Source: Beroe forskalii
Taxonomy: Eukaryota > Ctenophora > Nuda > Beroida > Beroidae
Assembly (NCBI GenBank): GCA_011033025.1
Contig: WFMF01000175.1
Location: forward strand, 290,759-354,758
Length of the DNA stretch: 64,000 nt
Direction: 5' to 3'
Both the position numbers and the translations under genes were made by a program. Of this stretch, positions 54,125 to 64,000 are shown in pieces (position 1 is the stretch's first letter; each line of letters opens with the position of its first letter). The notes below the pieces were generated by a model that worked only from the letters and a program-made list of their open reading frames with translations, made no database searches and was not told where the DNA came from.

Positions 54125-57100
54125 GTAGGTTTCTACAAGGTCACTGTAGGAAACAACTGGTTAACCAACCGAAACCGAAATAGCAGTTAACTGGGCATTT
54201 TCAGTAAACTGATACCGAAACCATAACCGAATATTTTGATTTCGCAATTTAACCGTTTAGGGAAATCGGTCGGTTAACCGAACCAAGCTGAAATACCGGT
54301 TAACCCGCGTTTTTAGCTAACCAAAACCAAAACCCTAACTGGATTTATTGAGAAAAGGTAACCTGTTGTTAGGTAGGTCACTGTTTATCTTAATAATGAT
54401 AAAAGCCCATGTACATGATTGATTGTGTTCTGTAATTAAATTGCAATGTGCAATAATATCACATGTTTGTTTCAATATGAAAAATAAAACCAGTGGGTAC
54501 CTACCTAAATTCCAGTAAGTACCCTGAATTTTATTTTTTATAAGTTTTTGTGTTAAACTGATTTTTATTAATTCCTCCAGAGTTCTAGATACTGCTTGGA
54601 ACAACCTAGTAGCATTTATGAGGAAACTCTAAGTCAGGGGAGGTTTATGGAAGACGACTATTATAGGTAAGAATCTTTGAATTTAATGTGGTTAAATATA
54701 AACTATAATATAAACTAAAGAAACTATTTGTAATTCACCCTGCCTGTAGTCACACATACAAAGCTAAAGAAACTATGTTCATTATATTGTAATACAGAGA
54801 TACAGCATGGGCTGAATTATTTCAACAAGAAGCCACGAGTTGATGGCAAAATGTTTCAGTGAGTTATGAAATTATTGAAAAATATACAGATGTATGCTTA
54901 TTTCTTGGCCATTTTGAGATAATTTCCAAGGGTTTACTGGTGTAGCTCAAGAGATGTATCAGCTTTAGACTGGCAGCCCATATCCCAGTAAGGGATCGTT
55001 TACATATAACGAAATCAATTTTCGGCCAATTTTAACCCCCTCCCCCTCGTAATCAAGTTTACAGTAGTTGTATTTGTTAAAATAACATGTAACGTAATCA
55101 TTCAGAAACATCCCCCTCCCCCTAGGTGATTACGTAATATGTGAACGATCCCTATGAAATATCAAAACCAATGAAAACTTCAGAGAAGTCTGTAATCTTC
55201 AAATAGTTGTTAATTTTGTATTTATTACCCTTTCCCCTTTCAATCCTCCTAATGTACATCATATAACGTTTTTTTTTTCAGTTTGCCCAGTGTTGGCAGC
55301 ACCCAGAGCCTCTTCTCGAACATCTCAGAGTATCGTACCTTTGTCAATGATAGGACTGATGATGCCTTGGTGAACTATCTGCAGAGTCATGTAAGTTTAC
55401 TAAGATAACGTCCGAGCTCTGCTCAGGCATCTGTACAGAAAGAAAGTGAGATGGTGTTATTTGTTATAATGCAGGAAGGAATATGGCAGTTTTGCCTTGA
55501 GCCAATGGAATCCAATAAATTTGGTTGAGATTTCGGCACATTGCTAGCCCACCATGGGTTGGGCTGGCAATGTGCCTCACATGAAGATAATTAGGCTATC
55601 ATCAGACACTATTCGTCTATTCAGTAGTGGTATAACCCACCATTTAACTCACATACCTTGACTAATGCCAATACACATCAAACACATAGTTAAATAGACA
55701 TTTGAAACATTTTATATCAGCAAACTTAACACCAAACTTTGCTGCCGCTGAGTCCAATGTCTTGAGCAGTCACATAATATCACATACCATCATGCCCCCT
55801 GTTACCCACAACCAAACTCTGCTCATGTTACATTCTCAGCTTTACTTAATATATAATGTTAACATAATCTGAATAAATTACATTGGTGCATGATTCGTAC
55901 TCTATTTGAATTCATTTTTGTGAATCTACCAGGCTGAATTCGCTATAGCCTGACAATTTTATTAATTGTTTTGTGTTTGATCAATGAAATTCCCGGGGTT
56001 TTCATCGGATGTCAAGCTGGAGGTTTCTACATTATTTTACAAATTTTCACTGTAAATAGCACTTTATTTACCAGCATTTGGAATTTTTACAGTGTTACAG
56101 CTTTGTAACAGAAATTGAACTCACGAATTTGAACCTTTTTGCTCAGGTTCAGGGTTCGATACTTGCGTACCATGTACTATTTTATATTTCTAATCATTGA
56201 TTTTGCTTATTTCTATCAGTATTTCAAACAGTCTAATCTCCCGACTTTTACTCAGAGTAACATACTGCAAGACCAGGAGGCTCCGCTCACTGAAACACGG
56301 CTTCTGGAGTACGTTAACGAGGTTAGTTCTTCATAAACTGAATTTTAGCTCACCGCATACCTTGGTACATGAAATTAAGTAAGCAGAAAATTAAGCACTC
56401 AGGCCACAAAAAATGCTTATTTTGGTGTAACGTAAAAAATTGATTTGATAAATAATAAGCGAAATAGCTATTAAAAATGCTTATATCTGATGTTCTCTAT
56501 CTCATAAGCTGTCCAAATGCCCAAAATGGGCCCCATGGACAGCCAAAATGGCCATATTGGGGATTATCTCGGGAACAGGTTGAGATAGATCCTTAAAAAC
56601 ATGCTCTACCCTCATAAACCGGACATTTCCAGTCTAGTTACATGGTTCTGATGTTCTCCATTAATCAGCTGCCCATATGCCCAAATTGGGCTTCATGGAC
56701 AGCCAAAATGGCCAAATTGGGGATTATCTCGGGAGCGGGTTGAGATAGAGCCTTGAAACCATGCTCTACCCTCATAAACCGATCATTTCCAGTCTAGTTA
56801 CATGGTTCTGATGTTCTCCATCTCATAAGCTGCCCATATGCCCAAATTGGGCCTGACGGACAGCCAAAATGGCCAAATTTGGGATTATCTCGGGAACGGG
56901 ATGAGATAGAAGCTTAAAACCATATTCTACCCTAGTAAAACTGCCAATTCTACGTCAGTTAGAGAGGTCATTTATAACTTTTCCATAAACAGAAGCTTAG
57001 ATATCGTTGATTCATTTTTTGGCTACTGCCCAAAATGGGTGTAGCCAAAAAATGGGTTTCTGCATCGAAAATTTTTGAAACTTTTTTTTGGTATATATTT

Positions 57101-60100
57101 GACCTATATGCTATCGGATGCAACCCTCAAACCTAGATTAAGATTTATTTCACACCCATGTTCAGATATATCAAATACAGCCCTTACTATTAATTTGGTG
57201 TTGCCTAATAATGTGCGTTCTTAATTTTCGGAGTTCTTAATTTCATGTACTAAGGTAGTTCTGTTTATGATTAACCCTAAAATTACCCCATTAAAAATGT
57301 CGTAAGGTCGTATTTGCTTTTTGTTTCGAATGCTGTTGATATTAAATTATACCTATTCTTATGACGAACAATTGCTGGTGTCTGTACTCTGTAGTCTTCA
57401 TGATATATTGCAACTATTTTCCGCTCTTTTTGCAGTTATCGGCGCTAATGAAAGATGTCGACCCTGGACCGTTGTCGACAACACTCGTTGGTGACGATGA
57501 TATGACGCCCAGGGGATCCCCGCAGTTTGGATCACCGACCAATCAAAGTCATTCGTCCAAATCTCGTGATACGCCAACCAATCAAAGTCATTCGTCCAAA
57601 TCACGCGATACACCAACCAATCAAAATCATTCATCCATGTCACGTGATACACCAACCAATGAAAACCACTTGTCTGTTTCACCACAGCAGTTCCCATTCC
57701 TGTTGCCTAGCAGCAACTCCATGACATGTGACTTGGTACCCTGCGCCACATCCACCCCACGTGATCTGGTATCACGTGATCTCGTATCACGTGACACTTC
57801 AACTCATGACCTGGAAACTGGTGACAAAAACAACAACAGTTCCTCCGATTATAGTGGAAGTCAAACACTGACCAAGGAATCCGCCGTTCAGTGCAGTGGC
57901 ACAGAGGAAATGAAAGGGTTGACGGTGTCAAAGTCGGTGGTGTCACTGAGTGATGCGATCATTCAAACCTGCGATGAGGAGAGAGAAGAATCTAATCTAT
58001 CCTCTCCAAGAGAAGAAAAAGAAGATATCCCCACTCGTTTTCCACCTGCTTTAGACACTCCACGTCCTCAAACTACTGATTCTAACAGTGGACATCCCAC
58101 CCTCTCAGAAGAGATCCCTGTAGCCCCAATCCGAGTGATTGTCAACACCTCCCCTCGCAAGTCCGCCTCTACGTCGTGCGTTGTAACGGAGTGCCAGGAA
58201 CAGGACAAGGAGCCAGCTCTCTCCAAGAATCAGGAGCAGGGCAGGGCTCTTTCCAGCGCCAAGCAGCAGATTCTAAAAAACCTCGCCCGAGCCAACCTGC
58301 CCGTGAGTTCAGCTTCATTTCTTTATTTTTCTCTGCCCATAAAAGCGGCACCCCTCCACGGAGGGCTTCAATCAATCTTAACATTGTTCATTTTCTCTTC
58401 CGATAAGAATTTTTATGATTCAAATTATCATCACCAGACTTAATTCAGCAGAATTTTGCCTGTGTAATTTCAAGTGCGTTCATTCAAAGTGGTGTGAAAC
58501 CTGGCAGTGACTTATTATTATCATTTTGTTATTTCAGTATCTGAACAGAGCCTCCACTCCTTGCTCCCCCTACAGATCCGTTCTGTCCACCCCAACCCAC
58601 GACCTGACACTGGCTTCAGAGCCCGAGGTAAGAATCAGACAGATCCGTTCTGTCCACCCCAACCCACGACCTGACACTGGCCTCAGAGCCTGAGGTAAGA
58701 ATCAGACAGATCCGTTCTGTCCACCCCAACCCACGACCTGACACTGGCTTCCGAGCCCGAGGTAAGAATCAATTCATAGATATACGGACTGAGGTAAGAA
58801 GTAAGAGACAAACTGTCCACCCTAACCCACGACCTGACACTGGCTTCAGAGCCCGAGGTAAGAATCAAATAATGGAGGTTCGGAATCAGGTGAGAAACAA
58901 ATAATGGAGGTACGGACTGAGGTAAAAAGTAAGAGAAAAAACTGAGGTTCAAAGTTTCATGAGGCCTTTTTTCATTTTCTAGAACCGATTGATGCTGTGG
59001 GTCATGTAAATTGTGAATCAATTTGTCAAAATGACCTCCTTAAGTCCTTAATATCAAATGGGCAGCATTTAGCTATGAAATGATAATTTCCGAAGATATT
59101 TGAAACTCTCACTTTTTCTTCATTTTAACGAGGATAAGAAAAAAACAGAAATCGTCATGAGACATGAACTGACATTCACTGACACAAAACTCTTCTGCAT
59201 CATTCAAAGAAGGTGAAATCTAACTTTTGATCAGGTAATTGAGAAGGAAACCTGTACTCTGATCAACATTCCCTGCGAAAACAAAGCCAGTTCTGACAAA
59301 TCAAACATTCAGGTAACACGTTTTATTTAAATGTCAGTTATTTTTGTCCATGCAATTGGCGTAAACTGTTAGCAATGCAAGGTTTATACAAGAATTATGA
59401 AACGCCCTGTAAATCATGTGTTCTTGATCATTCATAGCTATTGATATACTGAATGACGCAATTTCGATTTAAATCAATTCTAGAATTAGTTGGAAATTTG
59501 AATGGAATTTGATTTGGGGCACGAATAATAAGTAGCAATAAGTGTATGTTATATTACACAGCTTATTATAACACATTATTAAAGGTAGGACTTTACGAGT
59601 GATTCATGGCTAATTACAATCGAGCGCCAGATGAGTTTACTCCAAATTCACCTTTTCTCACTTTAATTAAATTACATTGAATGCTACTGTGGTTACCATG
59701 GTAACCATGCTCTTATAATCGTGTACAGTGGGGTCTGATTCATGATTTATTCTTCTGGGAAAGCTCGTGTTAATAGATTTTGACAATTTATGAAAAAGAG
59801 GTAGAAATATTGCCGTTTATCATACACTTAAATACTCAAATTTACTGTAAAAGTGTTCAGAATTCACATGGAATATTTTCCTTCAAAACAGGACATCTGG
59901 TGTTCCATCACCAAGTTGGCAAGAGAGTAAGTTTATTTGTGTTTAGCGTCCATGTCTGTATCCTATCTGTGTGCGTTGCAGTATCGTGTGGCTACAGTTG
60001 TGACAATTATCACATGCTATTTCAAAGCTTCCAGAAAACCAAACTCGTGTCGATTATAGTCTTAAACAACCCAACCAACAAATGCCAACGTCTTATTCTG

Positions 60101-62877
60101 ATGACCATCATGATTTTCGAAAGAATAAAACATTTCTCATATCAATTCAAAACCGTTAAGCTCCTTGCATTTGTGTGAAGTTATTCAACCACGTATTTCA
60201 GGTATTACTGAACTTTTGGCCAGATGAAGATGGAAAGAGAGGTAAAAACGAAATCTCGACGAACACTAACTCGACTCCAACCTCCTCCACTCTTCCCCAA
60301 TCCTACGAATCTGGTGCCCCATCTCGAGATGTTCCGGTGACTGGGGATCCTCCGGATTCTAAAACTTCTGCTGTGGCGTTCGATCATCAGCCAACTGCTA
60401 CACCCACCACAAATAGCACTCATAACACTGATAACCCCACTGATAACACTCATACCCCCACTAATAACACTCATACCCCCACTAATAACACTGATAACCC
60501 CACTAATAACACTCATAACCCCACTAATAACACTCATACCCCCACTAATAACACTCATAACCCCACTAATAACACTGATAACACCACAAATAACACTTGT
60601 CTCATCGCCACCCCGTCCCCTCCTGCTAGGAAGTGTACCTCCTCTCAATGCACTTCTACCAAGTGTCACCAGGAACACAGTTACCAGGGTGAGTACCAGG
60701 GGTCAAAATCAATTGGCAAATGACCACATTGCGAAATCGCCGTCCAGCGCCAATCGGCGATATCACTGATTGGTGCTGATCGGTGCCGATGGAAAATGAA
60801 CAAATTTTCATCGGTAATCGGTGGTATCACCGATCAGCACCGACCAGGCGCCTACCAGCGCCGATAGGCGCCAGACGGGCGCTGATTGGTCATTGGTGCC
60901 AAGGCGGCAATTTTTCAATGCTATTATTTGCCAATAAATTTAGCGGCTTACACATGTGTCTCGACATCTGCGGAGGATTCTAAAATTTCCATAATGCATG
61001 CGGCAATTGTGGCATGCGCTTTGGCCTGTGTAACTCGCCACGATTCAAAAAATAAGACAATGGCCATTTGCATTGCATAATGAATGATTATATTCTAACA
61101 TTGAGGAAGTTTAAAGATATGTCGGATCATATTTCTACAGAGAAATAAAATAATTTCTACAGAGAAATAAAATGATCATAACCAAGATGTGACCTTTTCA
61201 GGACTTGCATTGCATAATGAATATTAAGTTTCTTATGTTCAGGAAGTGTAAAGATCACTATCTGTCGGATCAGTAACCCTATTCACCGTGACCTTTTCAG
61301 GAGTTCTGGAGTGTAACAGCATTCCCCAGTTTGAGGAGGCAGAAGTTGACGCAATCTTTGAAAATCTCCACTACGAAGACGAAGGTTAGTCCGAAGTATT
61401 TCCTTTCAGTTTTTCTCTTTAAAAAAGCAATCAAAAAGTATCATACTGATATTTTTGTCGTTTTCATTCAACAAGTACAGATTATAGAACAGTAGAAAGT
61501 GCTCAGTGGCTTACCCCTTTGCACCACGCACAAAAAAATAGGCGGTCATTTACATTTTCAACAATTTGGCAGCGTGTACAACGTTAATGACGTCATTTTG
61601 ACCGCGTAAGTATTCTGAGCGCACATTTAAAAGCCTCGCTAAACCTTCCTCCTCCCAGCTAAAAGAGAGAAGATGAGGAAGCTTTTAGCTGACCTGGACG
61701 CTGAATACCTCCTAACAACCATGCAGAGAGACCTGACACTCGACCTCACAGCCATCACTCGGGATATCTCAGGGGATCTCAGCTGCTCACGGGATCTCAT
61801 GTCAGGGGATCTCACAGACAGATCCACACTTACCAGAACCGCGTCTATTATCAGTTCTCATGTGGATTCTTTAGGGATGACTCCACGACACCTTACACCG
61901 CGACACCACCCTACTCCCAAGGATATTTCATCCCGGAACTTGGATCCCACACCGAGGACCTTGGATCCAACCCCCAGAGGCTACTTGGATCCTACAATGA
62001 GGGATGCCACCCCAGAGTCTACTTAGATCCCACCCAGAGAGGAGTCGCTGCTGTTTCCTTCTCCCCTGACAACACAGAATATCCCTGGAGAAGAAGCCGA
62101 GTACATCAGGTGGGAGGAGACAACACCCTCCTCCTCCCTCTCTCTAAAGCATCAACAGACACCTCCTTCCTCTTCAGCACCTGCCCCTCCTTCCTCTACG
62201 ACATTGCCTCACCTCGCCCTCCTCCCCTTTACTTCTCCAGCCCTTCCGTTGTCTCAGACACACTGCTAAACGAGGCAGGAGCAGTCAGTATTAACGAGGA
62301 GGATCTCGCATTGCCTCGCGTACCGTCGTATTTTGATGAAACTGATTCTAACTGCGGTACCCTCGGGAGAGAAAGTCCGCTCAGAGAAAGTCCACATAGA
62401 CGAAGTCCACAGAGACGAAGTCCAAAGATCAAAAGTCCACGGAGACAAAGTCCACGAAGACTAAGTCCACGAAGAAAAAGTCCACGGAGGGAACTTTACG
62501 AGGCTTATTCCGAGGAGGATTGCGCCGGGAACGACATTTCCTTTGGCAGCACGGACAGTTGTGATACGGTCGTTCTAAACACCAATCTTATGAGTGACTT
62601 GTCGGGCCGTTCTAAAGGCAACCAAACCCTTTCCATGCCATTCAGACTTATCAAATTCTTACCAGTAGAAAAGTACAAGGAAATATCTTATAGCGACCTG
62701 GAGGATTTATTGGAGGTTGAAGTGTCGAGTGCTGGGGTAGGGGTGCAAGTTGACCTGCCCCATGATTTACTGATCAGCGATTCTGCTGATTTCTGCAGTG
62801 TGAGAAAAGAGCTGCATTGGCTTGACAGAGCAGCTCAGAAAGATGTCAGTACTATTAGAAAACACGTTATGTGCTAG
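53576..62877 (+). CDS. Multi-exon gene for a large low-complexity protein of unknown function
   Basis: Ten supported exons join in phase: 53576-54124, 54581-54666, 55282-55390, 56220-56321, 57436-58302, 58538-58627, 59235-59312, 60202-60688, 61301-61384 and 61659 onward. An optional small exon is at 59892-59926. The predicted protein is about 1,200 residues, rich in Ser, Thr, Pro and Asn, with short helical segments (KNISK-type coil at residues 130-160; LLADLDAEYLLTTMQRDL late). There is no signal peptide, membrane helix or catalytic motif, so a cytosolic or nuclear scaffold is most likely. Several internal repeats are coding minisatellites. The last exon has a frame break near 62010. I do not recognise the family. 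Confidence 0.7.
54150..54340. mobile_element. GGTTAACCG-rich palindromic repeat in intron 1
   Basis: Words ggttaaccaaccgaaaccg, cggtcggttaaccgaacc and accggttaaccc alternate in both orientations over 190 bases. It resembles a short MITE. No ORF function. Confidence 0.6.
54581..54666 (+). CDS. Unknown gene, exon 2
   Basis: Acceptor attcctccag, donor gtaaga. Encodes SSRYCLEQPSSIYEETLSQ and FMEDDYY. Phase 0 in, phase 2 out, matching exon 3. Confidence 0.7.
55282..55390 (+). CDS. Unknown gene, exon 3
   Basis: Acceptor ttttttttcag, donor gtaagt. Encodes LPSVGSTQSLFSNISEYRTF and DDALVNYLQSH. Phase 2 in, phase 0 out. Conserved-looking, non-repetitive sequence. Confidence 0.75.
56220..56321 (+). 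CDS. Unknown gene, exon 4
   Basis: Acceptor ttctatcag, donor gttagt. Thirty-four codons, YFKQSNLPTFTQ to RLLEYVNE, phase 0-0. Probably continues the same helical region as exon 3. Confidence 0.75.
56487..56960. repeat. Three-copy tandem repeat (about 160 bases) in intron 4
   Basis: Copies start at ctgatgttctc at 56487, 56648 and 56808. The unit holds cataagctg, gcccaaa, gacagccaaaatggcca and ggattatctcggga, with a gcccaaaatgggc palindrome in the first copy. Confidence 0.9.
57436..58302 (+). CDS. Unknown gene, exon 5 (largest internal exon)
   Basis: Acceptor tttttgcag, donor gtgagt. 289 codons, phase 0-0. Begins LSALMKDVDPGPLSTT. Contains a 16-residue coding repeat (DTPTNQSHSSKSR, three copies), RDLVSRDLVSRD, and Ser/Glu-rich disordered sequence. 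Ends QQILKNLARANLP. Confidence 0.75.
58538..58627 (+). CDS. Unknown gene, exon 6
   Basis: Acceptor atttcag, donor gtaaga. Encodes YLNRASTPCSPYRSVLSTPT to SEPE, phase 0-0. The last about 58 bases and the donor are repeated four times downstream. Confidence 0.7.
58628..58870 (+). repeat. Tandem copies of the exon 6 end and its splice donor
   Basis: The word ctgtccaccccaacccacgacctgacactggc...gagcccgaggtaagaatcag recurs at about 58647, 58713 and 58818, after the original at 58582. Each copy ends in a donor-like gaggtaaga, so several alternative donors sit in a row. Confidence 0.85.
59235..59312 (+). CDS. Unknown gene, exon 7
   Basis: Acceptor tgatcag, donor gtaaca. Encodes VIEKETCTLINIPCENKAS to SNIQ, phase 0-0. 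Confidence 0.65.
59313..60201. other. Intron between exons 7 and 8
   Basis: Contains the palindrome gtggttaccatggtaaccatg (59690) and the doubtful small exon. An open frame at 59780-60178 has no domain. Confidence 0.45.
59892..59926 (+). CDS. Unknown gene, doubtful small exon
   Basis: Acceptor caaaacag and strong donor gtaagt. Encodes DIWCSITKLAR, which would join naturally to the next exon (VLLNFWPDED), but the exon is 35 bases and ends in phase 2 while exon 8 needs phase 0. Either it is skipped or a G is missing at the donor (gagagtaagt where gagaggtaagt would be in frame). Confidence 0.4.
60202..60688 (+). CDS. Unknown gene, exon 8 with Asn/Thr minisatellite
   Basis: Acceptor gtatttcag, donor gtgagt. 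Encodes VLLNFWPDEDGKRGKN, a Ser/Thr-rich stretch, then about ten copies of an 8-residue repeat of the type NNTHTPTN/NNTDNPTN (60425-60595), then Cys-rich TSSQCTSTKCHQ. Ends phase 1. Confidence 0.7.
60720..60910. mobile_element. Palindromic repeat (CGGCGCC/GGCGCTGATCGGTGCCGAT words) in intron 8
   Basis: A hairpin forms around ccgatggaaaatg/caaattttcatcgg, with flanking ggtgctgatcggtgccgat mirrored by atcaccgatcagcaccgac. High GC against an AT-rich intron. MITE-like. Confidence 0.65.
61100..61290. repeat. Short direct repeats in intron 8
   Basis: Duplicated phrases cattgcataatgaat, tttctacagagaaataaaat, gtgaccttttcagga and atgtcggatca occur in pairs between 61070 and 61310. One copy of gaccttttcagga is the exon 9 acceptor, so a decoy acceptor exists upstream at 61190-61202. 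Confidence 0.6.
61301..61384 (+). CDS. Unknown gene, exon 9
   Basis: Acceptor cttttcag, donor gttagt, phase 1-1. Encodes VLECNSIPQFEEAEVDAIFE and LHYEDE, an acidic helix. Confidence 0.75.
61659..62877 (+). CDS. Unknown gene, last exon with apparent frameshift
   Basis: Acceptor cctcccag. The first frame encodes KREKMRKLLADLDAEYLLTT, then a T-P-R rich repeat, and stops at 62024-62026. A second frame, open through the same point, carries on to 62877 for about 280 codons. It includes an SPRR-type repeat (62375-62490), acidic EAYSEEDCAGNDISFGSTDS and a well-formed C-terminus ending STIRKHVMC. The repeated YLDPT word occurs once in each frame (about 61981 and 62019), placing a probable one-base loss in the CCCC run near 62008-62012. 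It could be a sequencing error, a polymorphism, or a true truncation. Confidence 0.65.
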
Positions 62878-63049
62878 CGGCACATGGTGCGAACTTCTTT
62901 TTTCAATATTTCCAAGCAGTTATATTGTTTCTTTAATATTTTCTTTATAATATTTCTTAAATTGACTTAGTTTTTAGAACAGTAGTATTTTTACAAAGTT
63001 GAATGAGGCATTCTCTTGTAGCTAAATGGTCGTTTATTAAGCACCCAGG
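62878..63049. other. 3' flank of the second gene
   Basis: AT-rich, probably 3' untranslated region. I found no canonical polyadenylation hexamer close to the stop. Confidence 0.4.
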
Positions 63050-63385
63050 ACCAGTGGAACCACCCGAATTGATGCTAAAACGGTCATTTCGGGCCAAGAC
63101 CGTCCAAAACAAAATAAAATACAGAACCACGGCCAGGGACCAGTGGAACCACCCGAACCAGCAAGAGCCATGAAAATTACCGAATTGAGACTAAAGCGGT
63201 CATATCGGGCCAAGAAAACACCCTATTTGGTTCGTTTGGGTGCCTCAAAACATGGTGGACCACCTTAAATTGTGAAACCAACCTGAACAAAACTTTGAGT
63301 GGTTTTGGGGTTAATTTTAAGGTGCCAGGTGGTTTCGGTTCGTTTCACTCACCACTGGAATGGTTTCGGGTGATCCCACACTTAA
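63050..63385. repeat. Duplicated ggaccagtggaaccacccga repeat
   Basis: The phrase ccagggaccagtggaaccacccgaa...aaattgagactaaagcggtcat...cgggccaaga occurs twice (about 63045 and 63125), followed by ggttt-cgg rich sequence in partial mirror (ccactggaatggtttcgggtgatccc). A dispersed element remnant. Confidence 0.6.
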
Positions 63386-63680
63386 TTATCAGTACATTAA
63401 AGATGTATTCTTATGCTGCTTTATTTCTTTAGATCATTAGTGATTGCATAAACAGCAATGCAAAGTTTCACATATTTCCTTTATTTTCCTTCTTGGATTA
63501 TTTTTAAATTGTTTAATCTTCGATATCATATCACGTATTATTATTTCAGAAAGAATCCAGTCTTTGTTTGCGACATAAAACGATTAAATGAACACACAAA
63601 TTTTCTTACATTCATTCAAATTGAGATTCTAATTTGGCATTGAAACATTAATGCCAATTACGTTTGCCGGTCTCATCCTA
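63386..63680. other. AT-rich non-coding stretch
   Basis: Nothing that I can support. Confidence 0.35.
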
Positions 63681-63689
63681 GTTTTTATT

Positions 63690-64000
63690 AACAGGGGCGC
63701 GCGTTGTCATTATTATATGCAGTTAATAATTGTCAGCCATTTGTGTGATATAATTTGCGCGTAACGCGCAAAGAAAGCAATGCGCGCGAAGTCAGTTGCG
63801 TGTTTTGAAATATTGGCAGGCGTTGCCTGCGCCTGACTGCTCCCTAGCGCGCACTGCACACCACAATTCGCAGAGTGGCGCGTACACACCTAAGCTATTT
63901 CTCCTAACAAGGGGTTCTAGCGCTTGCCGCGCACTCCATGCGCCTAACCAGGGTCCTTGCTAAACACGTATAACTATAGCGATACCGTTGTAGGACCTAT
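63690..64000. repeat. CpG-rich dispersed repeat, copy 3 (cut by window end)
   Basis: Shares ttggcaggcgttgcct, cgcgtacacacctaagc, ccttgctaaacacgtata and gttgtaggacctat with 9460-10090 and 51220-52650. Continues past the window. Confidence 0.7.

Noticed and set aside
57398..57697. Minus-strand ORF opposite exon 5
   Set aside because: Shadow of the coding minisatellite in exon 5: its peptide repeat mirrors the plus-strand repeat.
59780..60178. 132-codon plus-strand ORF
   Set aside because: It overlaps an intron and the doubtful small exon, with no recognisable domain.

Overview
This window is animal (metazoan) nuclear DNA, most likely from an invertebrate. The evidence is spliced coding exons with GT-AG borders, immunoglobulin (Ig) domain exons, animal-type non-LTR retrotransposons, a tRNA-derived SINE, many small inverted-repeat DNA transposons and a 100-base assembly gap (19248-19347). 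I cannot name the species.

Layout. Positions 1-5784 hold a decayed minus-strand non-LTR retrotransposon (endonuclease, reverse transcriptase, RNase H) whose RNase H region is split by a foldback element. Positions 6100-7706 are a 1.6 kb long-TIR element flanked by TA. Positions 7978-8943 are a non-autonomous hAT-like element with an 8-base target duplication. Positions 9460-10090 are a CpG-rich dispersed repeat. Positions 10864-13564 are a 2.7 kb element with terminal inverted repeats and an 8-base target duplication, filled with a GGAGGCTGAGTGGAGCCTAGT-type satellite. Positions 13573-17048 are non-coding with a few MITE-like elements.

Positions 17049-39076 hold a plus-strand Ig-rich gene or gene fragment: one unique Ig exon, then three tandem copies of a roughly 4.4 kb, ten-exon, seven-Ig-domain cassette, then one more Ig exon. 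Exon g of cassette 1 is split by a 5.38 kb minus-strand LINE (22391-27772). That LINE carries ORF1, a complete-looking AlkB-type 2-oxoglutarate/Fe(II) oxygenase ORF, and an endonuclease/reverse transcriptase ORF2. All three cassettes carry frame or splice-site lesions. At several exon borders the intron edge carries the sequence of the next or previous exon, as if spliced RNA had been copied into the genome or into the assembly.

Positions 39077-43248 hold decayed Ig exons, a tRNA-derived SINE and a small spliced pseudogene resembling the N-terminal region of Polinton-type family-B DNA polymerases, with its first exon triplicated in tandem. Positions 43249-49193 are bounded by two inverted arms of about 0.95 kb. 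Positions 49194-53140 are repeats: interstitial TTAGGG-like blocks, an 88-91 base tandem repeat, CpG-rich repeats and an ATTCATATGAAT-rich repeat.

Positions 53576-62877 hold a second plus-strand gene of at least ten exons. It encodes a roughly 1,200-residue, low-complexity, probably non-secreted protein that I do not recognise. Its last exon has an apparent single-base frameshift. The window ends in dispersed repeats (63050-64000). The two host genes show no functional link. The repeats are the main architects of the window.
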